Source of the DNA: Deltaproteobacteria bacterium
Lineage (GTDB): Bacteria > Myxococcota_A > Polyangia > DRWM01 > JAAZOP01
NCBI GenBank assembly: GCA_016218765.1
Contig: JACRCZ010000019.1
Span: 1-64,000 of the forward strand
Length of the DNA: 64,000 nucleotides
Reading direction: 5' to 3'
How positions within the stretch are numbered: position 1 is the stretch's first letter; each line of letters starts with the position of its first letter. The position numbers were made by a program, and so were the translations under genes. The notes under the pieces were generated by a model. The model had not been told where the DNA came from. It searched no databases and saw only the letters and a program-made list of their open reading frames with translations. Below, one piece after another: positions 35,095 to 43,635 of the stretch.

Positions 35095-37044
35095 TTACCC
35101 GCCCCAGACGTACCCGGCGATCCCCTCGTCGGTGAAGCCGGAAGCGACGGCGCTGTCACGCTCCGCGGCGCTGGTCGTGTAGAAGTGGTCGCCGTCGGTC
35201 GGGTGGGAGAGGCGGTACAGCGGCACCGCGCCGCAGAACGGCGACGTGCCGATGTAGCCGATCGAGCCCTCGAAGGCGGCGCCGGGCGCGCCCTCGCAGC
35301 TCGCGTCGGTCGTGTAGAAATGGTCGCCGCCGGAAGCCAGCCAGCAGCGGTAGAACGACGTGACGGCGCCGATCGCGGCGTCGTAGAGATAGAAGTAGTC
35401 CAGGTACTCGATGACGTAGCCGCAGCACCCGGCCTCGCCCGCATCGACGGCGTAGAAGTGATCGGTGCCCGCGGTGCTGTACGAGCGGTGCACGGGGTGG
35501 CGGCAGCCCTCGTCGCAGGTTCCGTCGCAGTCGTCGTCCGCGGCGTTGCAGGTCTCGCCGGGCGGGGCGCACGAGCCCCAGGCGCAGCCGGCGCCGCAGG
35601 AACGGGAGCCGCTCGAGCCGCAGGACGTCGTGCACGAGCCGGCGGCGCCGAGGCAGCAGCCGAAGCCGTTGTCGCACCCGGAGACGCAGTCGTCGTCCAG
35701 ACCGTTGCACGTCTCGGCCGGAGGCGTGCACGAGCCCCAGGCGCAGCCCGCGGAGCAGGTGCGGGTCCCGGCCGATGAGCAGCCGGTGGTGCAGGGCTCG
35801 GAGCGGCCGCGGACGCAGGGGAAGAGCTCGTCGGTGGACCCGTCGCAATCCTCGTCGGACGCGTTGCAGATCTCGGCGGCGCCGGGGTGCACGGCGCCGT
35901 CGGCGTCGTTGCAGTCGGAGCCGGTGCACGCGGCGGAGGGGTAGGTATCGCCGTCCGCGTCCGGGGCGGCGAAGACGCACCCGCCCGCGCCGGAGCTTGC
36001 CGCCGGGTCGCAGCGATCGGTGGTGCACGCGAGGCCGTCGGAGCAGGAGGGCGGGCTGCCGGCGGTGCACCCGGTCGCCGCGTTGCAGCGTTCCAGTCCG
36101 TCGCAGTACCGGCCGTTGTCGCACAGGGCGTCGCGCGCCTCGGCGACGCACACGTCCGAGGCGACGTCGCAGCGGTCCGCCGTGCACAGGACGCCGTCGG
36201 AGCAGGCGGGCGGGGCGCCGGTGACGCACCCGGAGCCGGCGTCGCAGCGTTCGGCGCCGTTGCAGTAGCGCCCGTCCTGGCAGCGGGTGTCGTCGGGCCA
36301 GGCGGAGCAGGACCCGTCGAGCGGGTTGCAGGAGTCGAGAGTACAGTCGCGCCCGTCGTCGCAGGCGCGGGGAGTGCCGCGGCCGCAGGTGCCGTCGGCT
36401 CCGCAGGTCTTGGCGCCGTTGCAGGCGTCGCCGTCCGTGCAGTGGGCGTCCGAGGTGCAGGCGGGAGGATCCACGCAGCCGCCGCCGCCGGGATCGCAGA
36501 GCTGGGGCGGGGTGCAGCGGGAGTGATCCGGCGTGACGCGGCAGTCTCCGGAGAGGGGATCGCAGGCGTCGACGGAACAGTCGATGCCGTCCGTGCAGTC
36601 GATCGCCGTGCCCGGGAGGCAACCCAGGACGACGTCGCAGATCTCCTCGCCGTTGCACGCGTTGCCGTCGCCGCAGGCGTCGTGGTCGGAGGCGTGCGTG
36701 CAGCGGCCGGCGGCGAGGTCGCAGTCGTCCGAGGTGCACTCGACGCCGTCGTCGCAGTCGGCGGCGGTCGAGCACGGGCCGGCTTCGGCGCCGTCGCCCG
36801 CCGCGTCGTCGCCGGAGCCGTCCGTATCGGCCGCATCGTCGACGGCGTCCGGGCCGTCGCCGGTCGCGTCTGGCGCGGCGTCGTCCGCCGCATCCGTTGC
36901 GACGTCGGAGGATGCGTCGGCGTCCCGGGCGTCGGGCGCCCCGTCGCCCTGGAGAACCGAGCCTCCGGCGGCGCACGCGGACCCGAAAACCGCGAACACT
37001 CCGGCGGCCAGCAACGCGAGTCGGCCGGTACCCTCGAGGTTCAT
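35095..37044 (-). CDS. MopE-like Cys-rich lipoprotein with DUF5648 C-terminus
   Basis: A 649-residue predicted lipoprotein (FGSAC near residue 24). An acidic Asp/Ala/Gly linker (~30-90) is followed by a long Cys-rich section with repeated CxDG-, CDxxxGxC- and CNxxxDDCDG-type units (~90-500). One is the MopE-type calcium-like motif DADGDTYPS with GSDCNDADGAVHPGAAEICN. The last ~130 residues carry DUF5648-like units (DHFYAVD, DHFYTTD, DHFYTTSAAERD). This is a typical Myxococcota surface protein. SD AAGGAG precedes the ATG, and a TATACT -10 box lies at 37069-37064. It sits downstream of the arg operon on the same strand, but the 76-base gap and own promoter suggest it is separate. Confidence 0.85.
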   Translation of the reverse strand: MNLEGTGRLALLAAGVFAVFGSACAAGGSVLQGDGAPDARDADASSDVATDAADDAAPDATGDGPDAVDDAADTDGSGDDAAGDGAEAGPCSTAADCDDGVECTSDDCDLAAGRCTHASDHDACGDGNACNGEEICDVVLGCLPGTAIDCTDGIDCSVDACDPLSGDCRVTPDHSRCTPPQLCDPGGGGCVDPPACTSDAHCTDGDACNGAKTCGADGTCGRGTPRACDDGRDCTLDSCNPLDGSCSAWPDDTRCQDGRYCNGAERCDAGSGCVTGAPPACSDGVLCTADRCDVASDVCVAEARDALCDNGRYCDGLERCNAATGCTAGSPPSCSDGLACTTDRCDPAASSGAGGCVFAAPDADGDTYPSAACTGSDCNDADGAVHPGAAEICNASDEDCDGSTDELFPCVRGRSEPCTTGCSSAGTRTCSAGCAWGSCTPPAETCNGLDDDCVSGCDNGFGCCLGAAGSCTTSCGSSGSRSCGAGCAWGSCAPPGETCNAADDDCDGTCDEGCRHPVHRSYSTAGTDHFYAVDAGEAGCCGYVIEYLDYFYLYDAAIGAVTSFYRCWLASGGDHFYTTDASCEGAPGAAFEGSIGYIGTSPFCGAVPLYRLSHPTDGDHFYTTSAAERDSAVASGFTDEGIAGYVWGG

Positions 37045-37120
37045 CGTCCGCTCCTTGGGCCGGAGTATACGGGGATGGCGGCCGCTCCGCCACGCGCGCG
37101 CGGGGTCCCGCGGCGGACGG

Positions 37121-38311
37121 TCACGCCTCCTCGTCCCGCCGCACCCTGCGGTACGCCTCGCGGAACGGCACGCCCGACTCCTGGACGAGGCGATAGGCGC
37201 GCTCGGCGAGGCGGAGGTCGTCGTCGAGCGCGGCCGCCATGCGTGGTCCGTCGAAGCGGACGAGCGGAACGGCGTGGGCCATGAGCCTCGCCGTGGCGAG
37301 GACGCCGTCCATGCCGCGGAAGAGGGCCTTCTTCACGAGCTGCAGGTCGCGGTGGTACCCCGACGGCAGCTTCGCGGTCACGGCAAGCACCTCGAACAGC
37401 GCCGCGGCCGCCTCGCCGCTCCGGCCCCGCGCCAGCTCGAACAGGTCCGGGTTGCGCTTCTGGGGCAGCATCGAAGAACCCGTGGTGAGCTCGGGCGGGA
37501 GCCGCACGAAGCCGAACTCCGCGGTCGCGAACAGGCACAGCTCGGCCGCGAGCCGGCCGAGGTCCTGGCCCAGAAGGGCCGCCTCGAACAGGGCGCCGGC
37601 CTCCGCCTTGCCCCGGGAGAGCTGCACCGCGGTGACCGGCACGTGCGGCTCGGAGAAGCCGAGCGAGGCGGTCGTGTGCCCGCGGTCGAGCTCGAGCACC
37701 GGCACGCCGTAGCCCGCGGCCGAGCCGAGCGGGTTCCGGTCGGCGCGACGGCGGGCGGCCCGGAGCCCCGCGGCGTCGTCACGGAGCTCGGCGGCGAACC
37801 CGCCCGCCCACAGCGCCACGGAAGACGGCATCGCCCGCTGCAGGTGCGTGTAGCCCGGCATCGGCAGCGAGCCCTGGGCGGCGGCCAGTCCGTCGAGCGC
37901 GTCGGCCGCCGCCCCCGCGGCCCCGGCGAGCGTTTCGAGCGCGTCCTTCAGCCACAGCCGCAGGGCGGCGAGCACCTGATCATTGCGGGAGCGGCCGAGG
38001 TGGATGCGGGAGCCCGCCTCGCCGCACGCTTCCACGAGCCGGTTCTCGATCGCGGTGTGGCAGTCCTCCTCCTCCAGCGACACGCGCCAGGCGCCCGCGG
38101 CGTGGTCCGCCCCGATGCGCGCGAGCGTGGTCCCGAGGGCGGCGAGGTCGTCCGACGAGAGGAAGCCGGAGGCGTGAAGCATCGCCGCGTGCGCCGCCGA
38201 CGCGCGGACGTCGTAGGCCACGAGCCGGTCGTCCAGGAGGTGGTCCTCGCCCGCGGTGTATTCGAGGACGATTCGATCGAGCGGTTCGCCGCGGTCCCAC
38301 AGCCTCGTCAT
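37121..38311 (-). CDS. argH: Argininosuccinate lyase
   Basis: The last step of arginine synthesis, cleaving argininosuccinate to arginine and fumarate. Seen: HTAIENRL, the GRSRNDQV loop, the catalytic-His segment YTHLQRAMPSS and the mobile-loop signature GSSMLPQKRNPD. The ATG at 38311 follows AGGAAGG at good spacing; a GTG at 38320 would add three residues. The product has 396 residues and ends just after VPFREAYRRV, about 60 shorter than E. coli-type enzymes. From memory, Bacteroidota-type ArgH is also shortened at this end. It is the last gene of the operon, 52 bases after argE. Confidence 0.93.
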   Translation of the reverse strand: MTRLWDRGEPLDRIVLEYTAGEDHLLDDRLVAYDVRASAAHAAMLHASGFLSSDDLAALGTTLARIGADHAAGAWRVSLEEEDCHTAIENRLVEACGEAGSRIHLGRSRNDQVLAALRLWLKDALETLAGAAGAAADALDGLAAAQGSLPMPGYTHLQRAMPSSVALWAGGFAAELRDDAAGLRAARRRADRNPLGSAAGYGVPVLELDRGHTTASLGFSEPHVPVTAVQLSRGKAEAGALFEAALLGQDLGRLAAELCLFATAEFGFVRLPPELTTGSSMLPQKRNPDLFELARGRSGEAAAALFEVLAVTAKLPSGYHRDLQLVKKALFRGMDGVLATARLMAHAVPLVRFDGPRMAAALDDDLRLAERAYRLVQESGVPFREAYRRVRRDEEA

Positions 38312-38363
38312 GCGTCCCACCTTCCTCCCGCGGCCTGCCTCGTGCCGTCGGCCGTGCGCACCG

Positions 38364-39464
38364 TCACGCGGCTGCCGGCTCGAGCCGGCCGGCGCAGCGA
38401 CGGACGGCCTCCTCGTAGAACCGGGCCCCGGCGAGCACCTCGGCCTCCTCCACGTACTCGTCCGCCGTGTGCGACCGCTCGGAGCGGCCGGGACCGACCT
38501 TGATCGCGGGCGCGACCTTCGCCCAGAAGACCCAATCCGAGACTCCCCGGGAGCCGAAGGTGCGCGCGCCGGGCCGGGCGCCGAGCGCCGCCTGGACCAG
38601 GGGATGGCCGGCGTCGATCTCGCAGGGGACGAGCCGGTCGCTCACGACGCGGACCTCGCCCTCGCAGACGCTCCGGACGCGGGCGGTCAGGACGTGCGGC
38701 GACGGCTCCGGGTTCACGCGAACGTCGAGCAGACAGGTCGCCTCGGCGGGCACCATGTTCCGCGCGGTTCCGCCCCGAACGATCGTCGGCTCCAGCGTGA
38801 CCGGCCCGAGGGTCGGGTGCGGCGGGCCCAGGTCGAGGCCCGCGAGGGCGACGAGATCGCGGGCGAGGCCGTGGATCGCGTTGCGCGCCCCCGTCGCGTG
38901 CCCGTGGGCGGCGTGGCGGGCGTCGCCGTGCGCGACCAGCTCGAGCACCAGGAGCCCCTTCTGCGCCACCGCCACATCCAGTCCCGTGGGCTCGCCCACG
39001 ATCACTCCCGCCGGGCGCAGGCCGCGTGCGACGAGGTGCGGCACCAGCGCCTCGGCCCCCGCGCATCGCGTCTCCTCCTCGGCGGTCAGCGCGAGCAGCA
39101 GCCGGAGACCGAGAGCGTCCAGGTCGGGCGCGAGGCGGAGCGTCGCGGCCGTCATGGCCGCCACCGAGGCTTTCGCGTCGTTCGAGCCGAGCCCATAGAT
39201 TCGTCCCGCCACGACCTCCGGAACCAGCGGATCGCGGGTCCAGCCCGGCGCGGGGGGAACGGTGTCCAGGTGCGTGCAGAGGCAGAGCAGCGGCGCCCCC
39301 GCAGGTCCCACCACCGCCCAAACGTTCTTGCCCAGCCGGTCCGGCGCCGCGCCGGCGTTCGCCAGAATGGCCGCGATGTCCGCGGCGAGCGCGTCCTCCT
39401 CGCCGGACACGGAGCGCGTGGCCACGGCGCGGCGATGGAACCGCAGGAGGGTCTCGTCGTTCAT
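38364..39464 (-). CDS. argE: N-acylcitrulline/acylornithine deacylase (ArgE/DapE type)
   Basis: A 366-residue M20-family metallo-deacylase. The first zinc-ligand block is CTHLDTVPP, the bridging Asp lies in GSNDAKASVAAM, the catalytic Glu in TAEEET, and later ligands in VGEPTGLDVAVAQKGLL. In the context of an N-acylornithine carbamoyltransferase its likely substrate is N-acylcitrulline, freeing citrulline for ArgG, rather than acetylornithine as in E. coli. Its ATG overlaps the argB stop by four bases (ATGA), so translation is coupled. Confidence 0.9.
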   Translation of the reverse strand: MNDETLLRFHRRAVATRSVSGEEDALAADIAAILANAGAAPDRLGKNVWAVVGPAGAPLLCLCTHLDTVPPAPGWTRDPLVPEVVAGRIYGLGSNDAKASVAAMTAATLRLAPDLDALGLRLLLALTAEEETRCAGAEALVPHLVARGLRPAGVIVGEPTGLDVAVAQKGLLVLELVAHGDARHAAHGHATGARNAIHGLARDLVALAGLDLGPPHPTLGPVTLEPTIVRGGTARNMVPAEATCLLDVRVNPEPSPHVLTARVRSVCEGEVRVVSDRLVPCEIDAGHPLVQAALGARPGARTFGSRGVSDWVFWAKVAPAIKVGPGRSERSHTADEYVEEAEVLAGARFYEEAVRRCAGRLEPAAA

Positions 39465-40408
39465 GCGGGCGCGGTCCCCTGCGCCAGCTCCGCGGGCAGG
39501 ATCTCCGCGCGGTCCTGGACGATGAGCGTCCCCGCGCCCTCGTTGGTGAAGACCTCGGCCAGCAGGCTGCCGGGAGAGGCGTGGCCGACGACGTGGACGC
39601 GCGGCACGCCGCCGGCGAGCGCCGCCCGCGCCGCGTTGACCTTCGGCAGCATGCCGCCGCGGAGCGCGCCGCGCGTCTCGAGGGCCGCGAGGCCGGGGAG
39701 GTCGACGTAGGAGACCAGCGAGCAGGGGTCCTTCGCGTTCTCGAGGATGCCGGGCGTGTCGGTGAGGAAGACGAGCTTCTCGGCGCCGAGGGCCACGGCC
39801 ACGGCGGAGGCCACCGTGTCGGCGTTGACATTGAGCACGCGCCCGCCGTCGTCCGCCGCGAGGGGCGCGAGGACGGGGGTGAACCCGGCGGCCAGCAGGC
39901 GCTCCAGCGCGTCGCGGTCGACCGAGGTCAGGTCGCCGACCTCGCCGTAGTCCACGGTCGCCGATTCGCCGCCGTCCTGTCGGACGACGGGCGGCCGCAC
40001 CTCTGCGCGCAGGATCGCCGCGTCGACGCCGGAGAGGCCGAGGGCCGGAAGGTGGGCGCGGCGGCACTCGGCAAGGATCTCGGTGTTCACCTTGCCGCGG
40101 ATCGCCAGGATCACCGCGTTGAGCATGGCCGGGGACGTCACCCGCCGCCCGTCCACGAATCGACTCTCGACGCCGAGCCGCTCCGCGAGCGCCGTGGCCT
40201 GCGGCCCGCCGCCGTGCACGACCACGACGCGGATCCCGAAGGAGACCAGAATGCCGAGCTGCTCCACCACGGCGCGCACGGCGGCGGAGTCCCGGGTCGT
40301 GGAGCCTCCGAGCTTGACCACGAAGGTCTTGCCCCGGAAGAGCCGGACGTAGGGCAGCGTCCGGACGAGGACCGACAGGGTGGACTCCCGATCGTGGGGC
40401 ATGTTCAT
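39461..40408 (-). CDS. argB: N-acylglutamate kinase
   Basis: A 315-residue amino-acid kinase phosphorylating N-acetyl-(or N-acyl-)glutamate. Seen: FVVKLGGSTT, VVVVHGGGPQ, the N-acylglutamate site residues in LNVNADTVA and LVFLTDTPGIL, and LRGGMLPKVNAA. The ATG at 40408 is preferred to the ATG at 40402: GGAGGAAGG precedes it and its ATGA overlaps the carbamoyltransferase stop. The N-terminus (TLPYVRLFRGKTFVVKLGG) is typical. No separate ArgA domain is fused, unlike the ArgAB proteins of Xanthomonas. Confidence 0.94.
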   Translation of the reverse strand: MNMPHDRESTLSVLVRTLPYVRLFRGKTFVVKLGGSTTRDSAAVRAVVEQLGILVSFGIRVVVVHGGGPQATALAERLGVESRFVDGRRVTSPAMLNAVILAIRGKVNTEILAECRRAHLPALGLSGVDAAILRAEVRPPVVRQDGGESATVDYGEVGDLTSVDRDALERLLAAGFTPVLAPLAADDGGRVLNVNADTVASAVAVALGAEKLVFLTDTPGILENAKDPCSLVSYVDLPGLAALETRGALRGGMLPKVNAARAALAGGVPRVHVVGHASPGSLLAEVFTNEGAGTLIVQDRAEILPAELAQGTAPA

Positions 40409-41415
40409 GCACCTTCCTCCGTGAGCAGCTCGAGGAGCAGGGCCTTCTGCGCGTGGAGCCGGTTGCCCGCCTCGCGGAGCACCACGCTCCGGGGGCCGTC
40501 GAGCACCTCGTCCCGCACCTTGACGTTGCGGCGCACCGGCAGGCAGTGCATGAACCGCGCGTCGGGCCGGGCCGTCGCGAACCAGTCCTCCGCCACGCAC
40601 CAGTCGCGCAAGGGGCGGCGACGCTCGGCCTCCTCGGCCGGGCGACCGTAGAGGTCCGGGGCGCCCCAGCTCTTCGCGTAGAGCACGTGGGCCCCCTCCA
40701 GCGCCTCCCGGCGGTCGGCGGTCTGCCGGATCGATCCGCCCGACTCTGCCGCGAGCCGGGCGGCGCGCTCCACGAGCGGCCCCGGCAGGGCGTACCCGTC
40801 GGGCCGCAGGAGCGTCACGTCCATGCCCCGGCGGGCCGCCATCGCGAGCGCGGCCGCCGGCACGGCGAGCGCGAGGGGCTTGGGATGGTAGGCCCACGAG
40901 AGCACGAACCGCCCACCCCGCCGCGGGATCCCGACGTCCTCGAGCGTCTTCCAGTCGGCGAGCGCCTGGCACGGATGGGCCGCGGCCGACTCGAGGTTCA
41001 CGAACGGCTTCGGGCAGAGCTCGGCCATCCGGCGGATCACGCCGTCCGCCAGATCCTCCGCGAGGTCCTTCCCCTTGGCGAAGCAGCGGACGCCGAGCGC
41101 GTCCGCGTACTCGGCAAGCACGGGAATCGCCTCCCGCACGTGTTCCACGGCGTCGCCGTCCATGACCGCGCCGTCGCGCGTCTCGAGCGCCCAGCTCGAT
41201 TGGCCCGGCGTGATCACGAACGTGTCGCCGCCGAGCTGCTTCACCCCGGCCTCCATGGAGGCCAGCGTGCGAAGCGACGGGTTCAGGAACAGCAGCGCGA
41301 CGATCTTCCCGCGGAGGGCGCTGGACAGGGGATTCGCCTCGAGCTGCTTCGCCCGCCGGAGCACCGCCTCCAGACGCTCGTCCGACAGATCCGACAGATC
41401 CAGGAATTGCTTCAT
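40405..41415 (-). CDS. argF: N-acylornithine carbamoyltransferase (AOTCase/SOTCase type)
   Basis: A 336-residue transcarbamylase converting an N-acylornithine plus carbamoyl phosphate to N-acylcitrulline. SLRT (47-50) is the carbamoyl-phosphate loop, HPCQ 147-150, SWAYHPKP 173-180, CLP 291-293 and Lys324 in HAQKA. The YHPKP motif and MDGD loop are features of the AOTCase/SOTCase branch, not of ordinary ornithine transcarbamylase. At the substrate-specificity position (MDGDxxEH) residue 90 is Val. As I recall, the acetyl enzyme of Xanthomonas has Glu92 there, the succinyl enzyme of Bacteroides fragilis has Pro90, and Glu-to-Val converts the former to succinyl specificity. So N-succinylornithine may be the true substrate. 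It follows argD by 19 bases. Confidence 0.9.
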   Translation of the reverse strand: MKQFLDLSDLSDERLEAVLRRAKQLEANPLSSALRGKIVALLFLNPSLRTLASMEAGVKQLGGDTFVITPGQSSWALETRDGAVMDGDAVEHVREAIPVLAEYADALGVRCFAKGKDLAEDLADGVIRRMAELCPKPFVNLESAAAHPCQALADWKTLEDVGIPRRGGRFVLSWAYHPKPLALAVPAAALAMAARRGMDVTLLRPDGYALPGPLVERAARLAAESGGSIRQTADRREALEGAHVLYAKSWGAPDLYGRPAEEAERRRPLRDWCVAEDWFATARPDARFMHCLPVRRNVKVRDEVLDGPRSVVLREAGNRLHAQKALLLELLTEEGA

Positions 41416-41434
41416 GGCCTTCCCGTCCTTCCCC

Positions 41435-42565
41435 TCACGCGGGCACCGCGCGCAGTCCCTCGAGGATCCGGTCGACGTGCTCGTCCTCCAGGATCAGCGG
41501 CGGCAGCAGCCGGACGACCTGCGGGTCGGCCGCCCCGCCGGCGAGGATGCCGCGGGCGCGCAGGTCGGCCAGCACGTCCTTCGCGGGCCTCGTCGTGCGC
41601 AGACCGAGCAGGAAGCCCGCTCCCTGCACGGCAGTGACGACGCCACCCACGGCCTCCGCGCGCAGGCGCGCCGACAGCCGGCGCACGCGTTCCAGCAGCC
41701 GTTCGGACTCGATGACGTCGACCACCGTCTCCACCAGCGCGACGGCCATCGGCCCGCCGCCGAAGGTGGTCCCGAGGTCGCCCTTGCCGAGGCACGTCGC
41801 GAGGGACTCCCGCAGGAGCAGCGCGCCTGCCGGGAAGCCCCCGGCGAGTCCCTTGGCGGTGGCCAGCAGGTCCGGCGTGACGCCGCAGGCCTGCGCCGCG
41901 AACGGCCAGCCGGTGCGACCCATGCCGCACTGCACCTCGTCGAAGACCAGGACCGCCCCGTGCCGCTCGGTCGCGCGGCGCGCCGCCTCGAGGAACGACC
42001 GCGGCAGCTCCCGCGCACCGGCAAGCCCCTGGACGGGCTCGAGGATCACCGCGGCCGTCCGCGCGTCCACGGCGGCCTCGAGCGCTCCGACGTCGCCGAA
42101 GGGGACCCACGTCACGGGACACGGCGCCGCGGGGAACCCGTACCATTTCTCGCGGCCGGCGGTGACGGCGGCCGCACCGGCGGTCCGGCCGTGGAACGCG
42201 CCTTCCACCGCCACGACGTTGGGCCGGCCGGTGGCGAGGAAGGCCACGCGCAGCGCGTTCTCGTTCGCCTCGGCGCCGGAGTTGACGAAGAAGACCTTCG
42301 AGAATCCGGGCGGCGCGAAGCCGAGCAGCCGTTCCGCGGCGCGCTCGCGCACCGCGAGCGGCACGACGTTGCTCTGGAAGAACAGGGTCCGCGCGGCCGT
42401 CTCCAGCGCGGCCAGCAGGCGCGGGTGGGCGTAGCCGAGCAGCGCCACGGCATGGCCGCCGTAGGCGTCGAGGTATCGCACGCCGGCCGCGTCGAACAGC
42501 CACGGCCCCTCGCCGCGCACGGGCTCCAGGGGGATCTGGTGGTAGACGTCCAGCAGCGCGGTCAT
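41435..42565 (-). CDS. argD: N-acylornithine aminotransferase
   Basis: A 376-residue class III PLP aminotransferase that turns N-acylglutamate semialdehyde into N-acylornithine. Seen: the PLP-phosphate loop NSGAEANENAL, the pyridine-ring Asp in VLVFDEVQCGMGRTG, the PLP lysine in LATAKGLAGGFPAGALL, and TTFGGGPMAVA. It is somewhat shorter than E. coli ArgD (about 406), with the N-terminus starting directly at the substrate-binding strand. Its ATG overlaps the argC stop by one base (TGATG), so translation is coupled. Confidence 0.93.
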   Translation of the reverse strand: MTALLDVYHQIPLEPVRGEGPWLFDAAGVRYLDAYGGHAVALLGYAHPRLLAALETAARTLFFQSNVVPLAVRERAAERLLGFAPPGFSKVFFVNSGAEANENALRVAFLATGRPNVVAVEGAFHGRTAGAAAVTAGREKWYGFPAAPCPVTWVPFGDVGALEAAVDARTAAVILEPVQGLAGARELPRSFLEAARRATERHGAVLVFDEVQCGMGRTGWPFAAQACGVTPDLLATAKGLAGGFPAGALLLRESLATCLGKGDLGTTFGGGPMAVALVETVVDVIESERLLERVRRLSARLRAEAVGGVVTAVQGAGFLLGLRTTRPAKDVLADLRARGILAGGAADPQVVRLLPPLILEDEHVDRILEGLRAVPA

Positions 42566-43635
42566 CAGAAGTACCCCAGGCCGGGCAGCCGGAGCCCGGA
42601 GTCCTCGGGAAGCCCGAACAGCCGATTCATCCACTGGATCGCCCCGCCCGCGGCGCCCTTGACCAGGTTGTCCAGCACCGACGCGACGACGAGCGTCCGG
42701 CCGCGGGTCGCCAGACCCAGCCGGCAGCGGTTCGTGCCGACGACCTCCGCGAGCCGCGGAGGCGTCTCCGACACTTCCACGAACGAGCGTTCGCCGTAGA
42801 AGCCCCGGTACGCGTCCGCGACGTCGGCCGCGCCGCGGGGTTCCCGGAGGGTCATGCGCAACGTCGCGTGGATCCCGCGGACGAACGGGCCCGAATGCGG
42901 CACGAAGTCCACGTTCGGCTCGACGCCGCCGCACGCCTCCCCCAGCAGGATGCGCATCTCCTCCTCGTGGCGGTGCGACAGGGGCGAGTAGGCGCAGAGG
43001 TTGCTGCGTCGCTCCGGGTGGTGCGTGTTCGCCGCCGGCGTCCGGCCGCTGCCGGAGCTGCCGGTCACGGCCGAGACGAACACGTCCGGCTCGACCAGGC
43101 CGAGCGCGAGCGCCGGGTAGGCGGCGCAGACGACGGCCGTCACGAAGCAGCCGGGTTGCGCGGCGTGGACGGGGGTTTCGCCGCGGTCGTGCTCGGGAAC
43201 GGAGCACCGGAACGCCGCGCACCGGCCGGGCGCCGCATGCGCCGTGCCGTAGATCCGTCCGAACCGTACCGGGTCGCGGAAGCGGAAGTCGGCCGAGAGA
43301 TCGACGGCGTGGGCGTCGGCGCCGGCGGCCTCGGCCTGCGCCAGCAGCCGATCGAGCAGCGCCGCCGTGGCGCCGTGCGGCGTCGCCGCGAAGATCGCCG
43401 CGGGATTGCCCGGCCCGAGGAGCGCCGCGGCCGCCTCGACGGGTGCGAAGCGCCGATCGTCGAGCGCGGTACCCGCGAGGTGGGGAAACGCCGCCGTCAC
43501 CGGCTCGCCCTGCCGGGTGGTGGACGCGACGCAGGCGACCGAGAACCGCGGGTGCGGGAGCAGCAGGCGCAGCAGCTCGCCGGCCACGTAGCCGGTCCCC
43601 CCCAGCACGACGGCGGGAATCGGCGGCTCAGGCAT
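42565..43635 (-). CDS. argC: N-acylglutamyl-phosphate reductase
   Basis: A 356-residue NADPH-dependent reductase making N-acylglutamate-5-semialdehyde. The Rossmann motif VVLGGTGYVAGELLRLL starts at residue 9, the catalytic Cys lies in AQPGCFVTAV (Cys about 163), and TGSSGSGR and the His in VPHSGPFVRGIHAT follow. The ATG at 43635 overlaps the end of the P-loop gene by eight bases; the longer in-frame start at 43785 lies in that gene and is rejected. The usual motif is HPGCY, here QPGCF. The next gene, argD, overlaps by one base. Confidence 0.94.
   Translation of the reverse strand: MPEPPIPAVVLGGTGYVAGELLRLLLPHPRFSVACVASTTRQGEPVTAAFPHLAGTALDDRRFAPVEAAAALLGPGNPAAIFAATPHGATAALLDRLLAQAEAAGADAHAVDLSADFRFRDPVRFGRIYGTAHAAPGRCAAFRCSVPEHDRGETPVHAAQPGCFVTAVVCAAYPALALGLVEPDVFVSAVTGSSGSGRTPAANTHHPERRSNLCAYSPLSHRHEEEMRILLGEACGGVEPNVDFVPHSGPFVRGIHATLRMTLREPRGAADVADAYRGFYGERSFVEVSETPPRLAEVVGTNRCRLGLATRGRTLVVASVLDNLVKGAAGGAIQWMNRLFGLPEDSGLRLPGLGYF

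Noticed and set aside
40405-41415. Ordinary ornithine carbamoyltransferase
   Set aside because: The YHPKP segment, MDGD loop and HAQK end are features of the acylornithine branch; the usual STRTRxSFE and ornithine-site DxxSMG motifs are absent.
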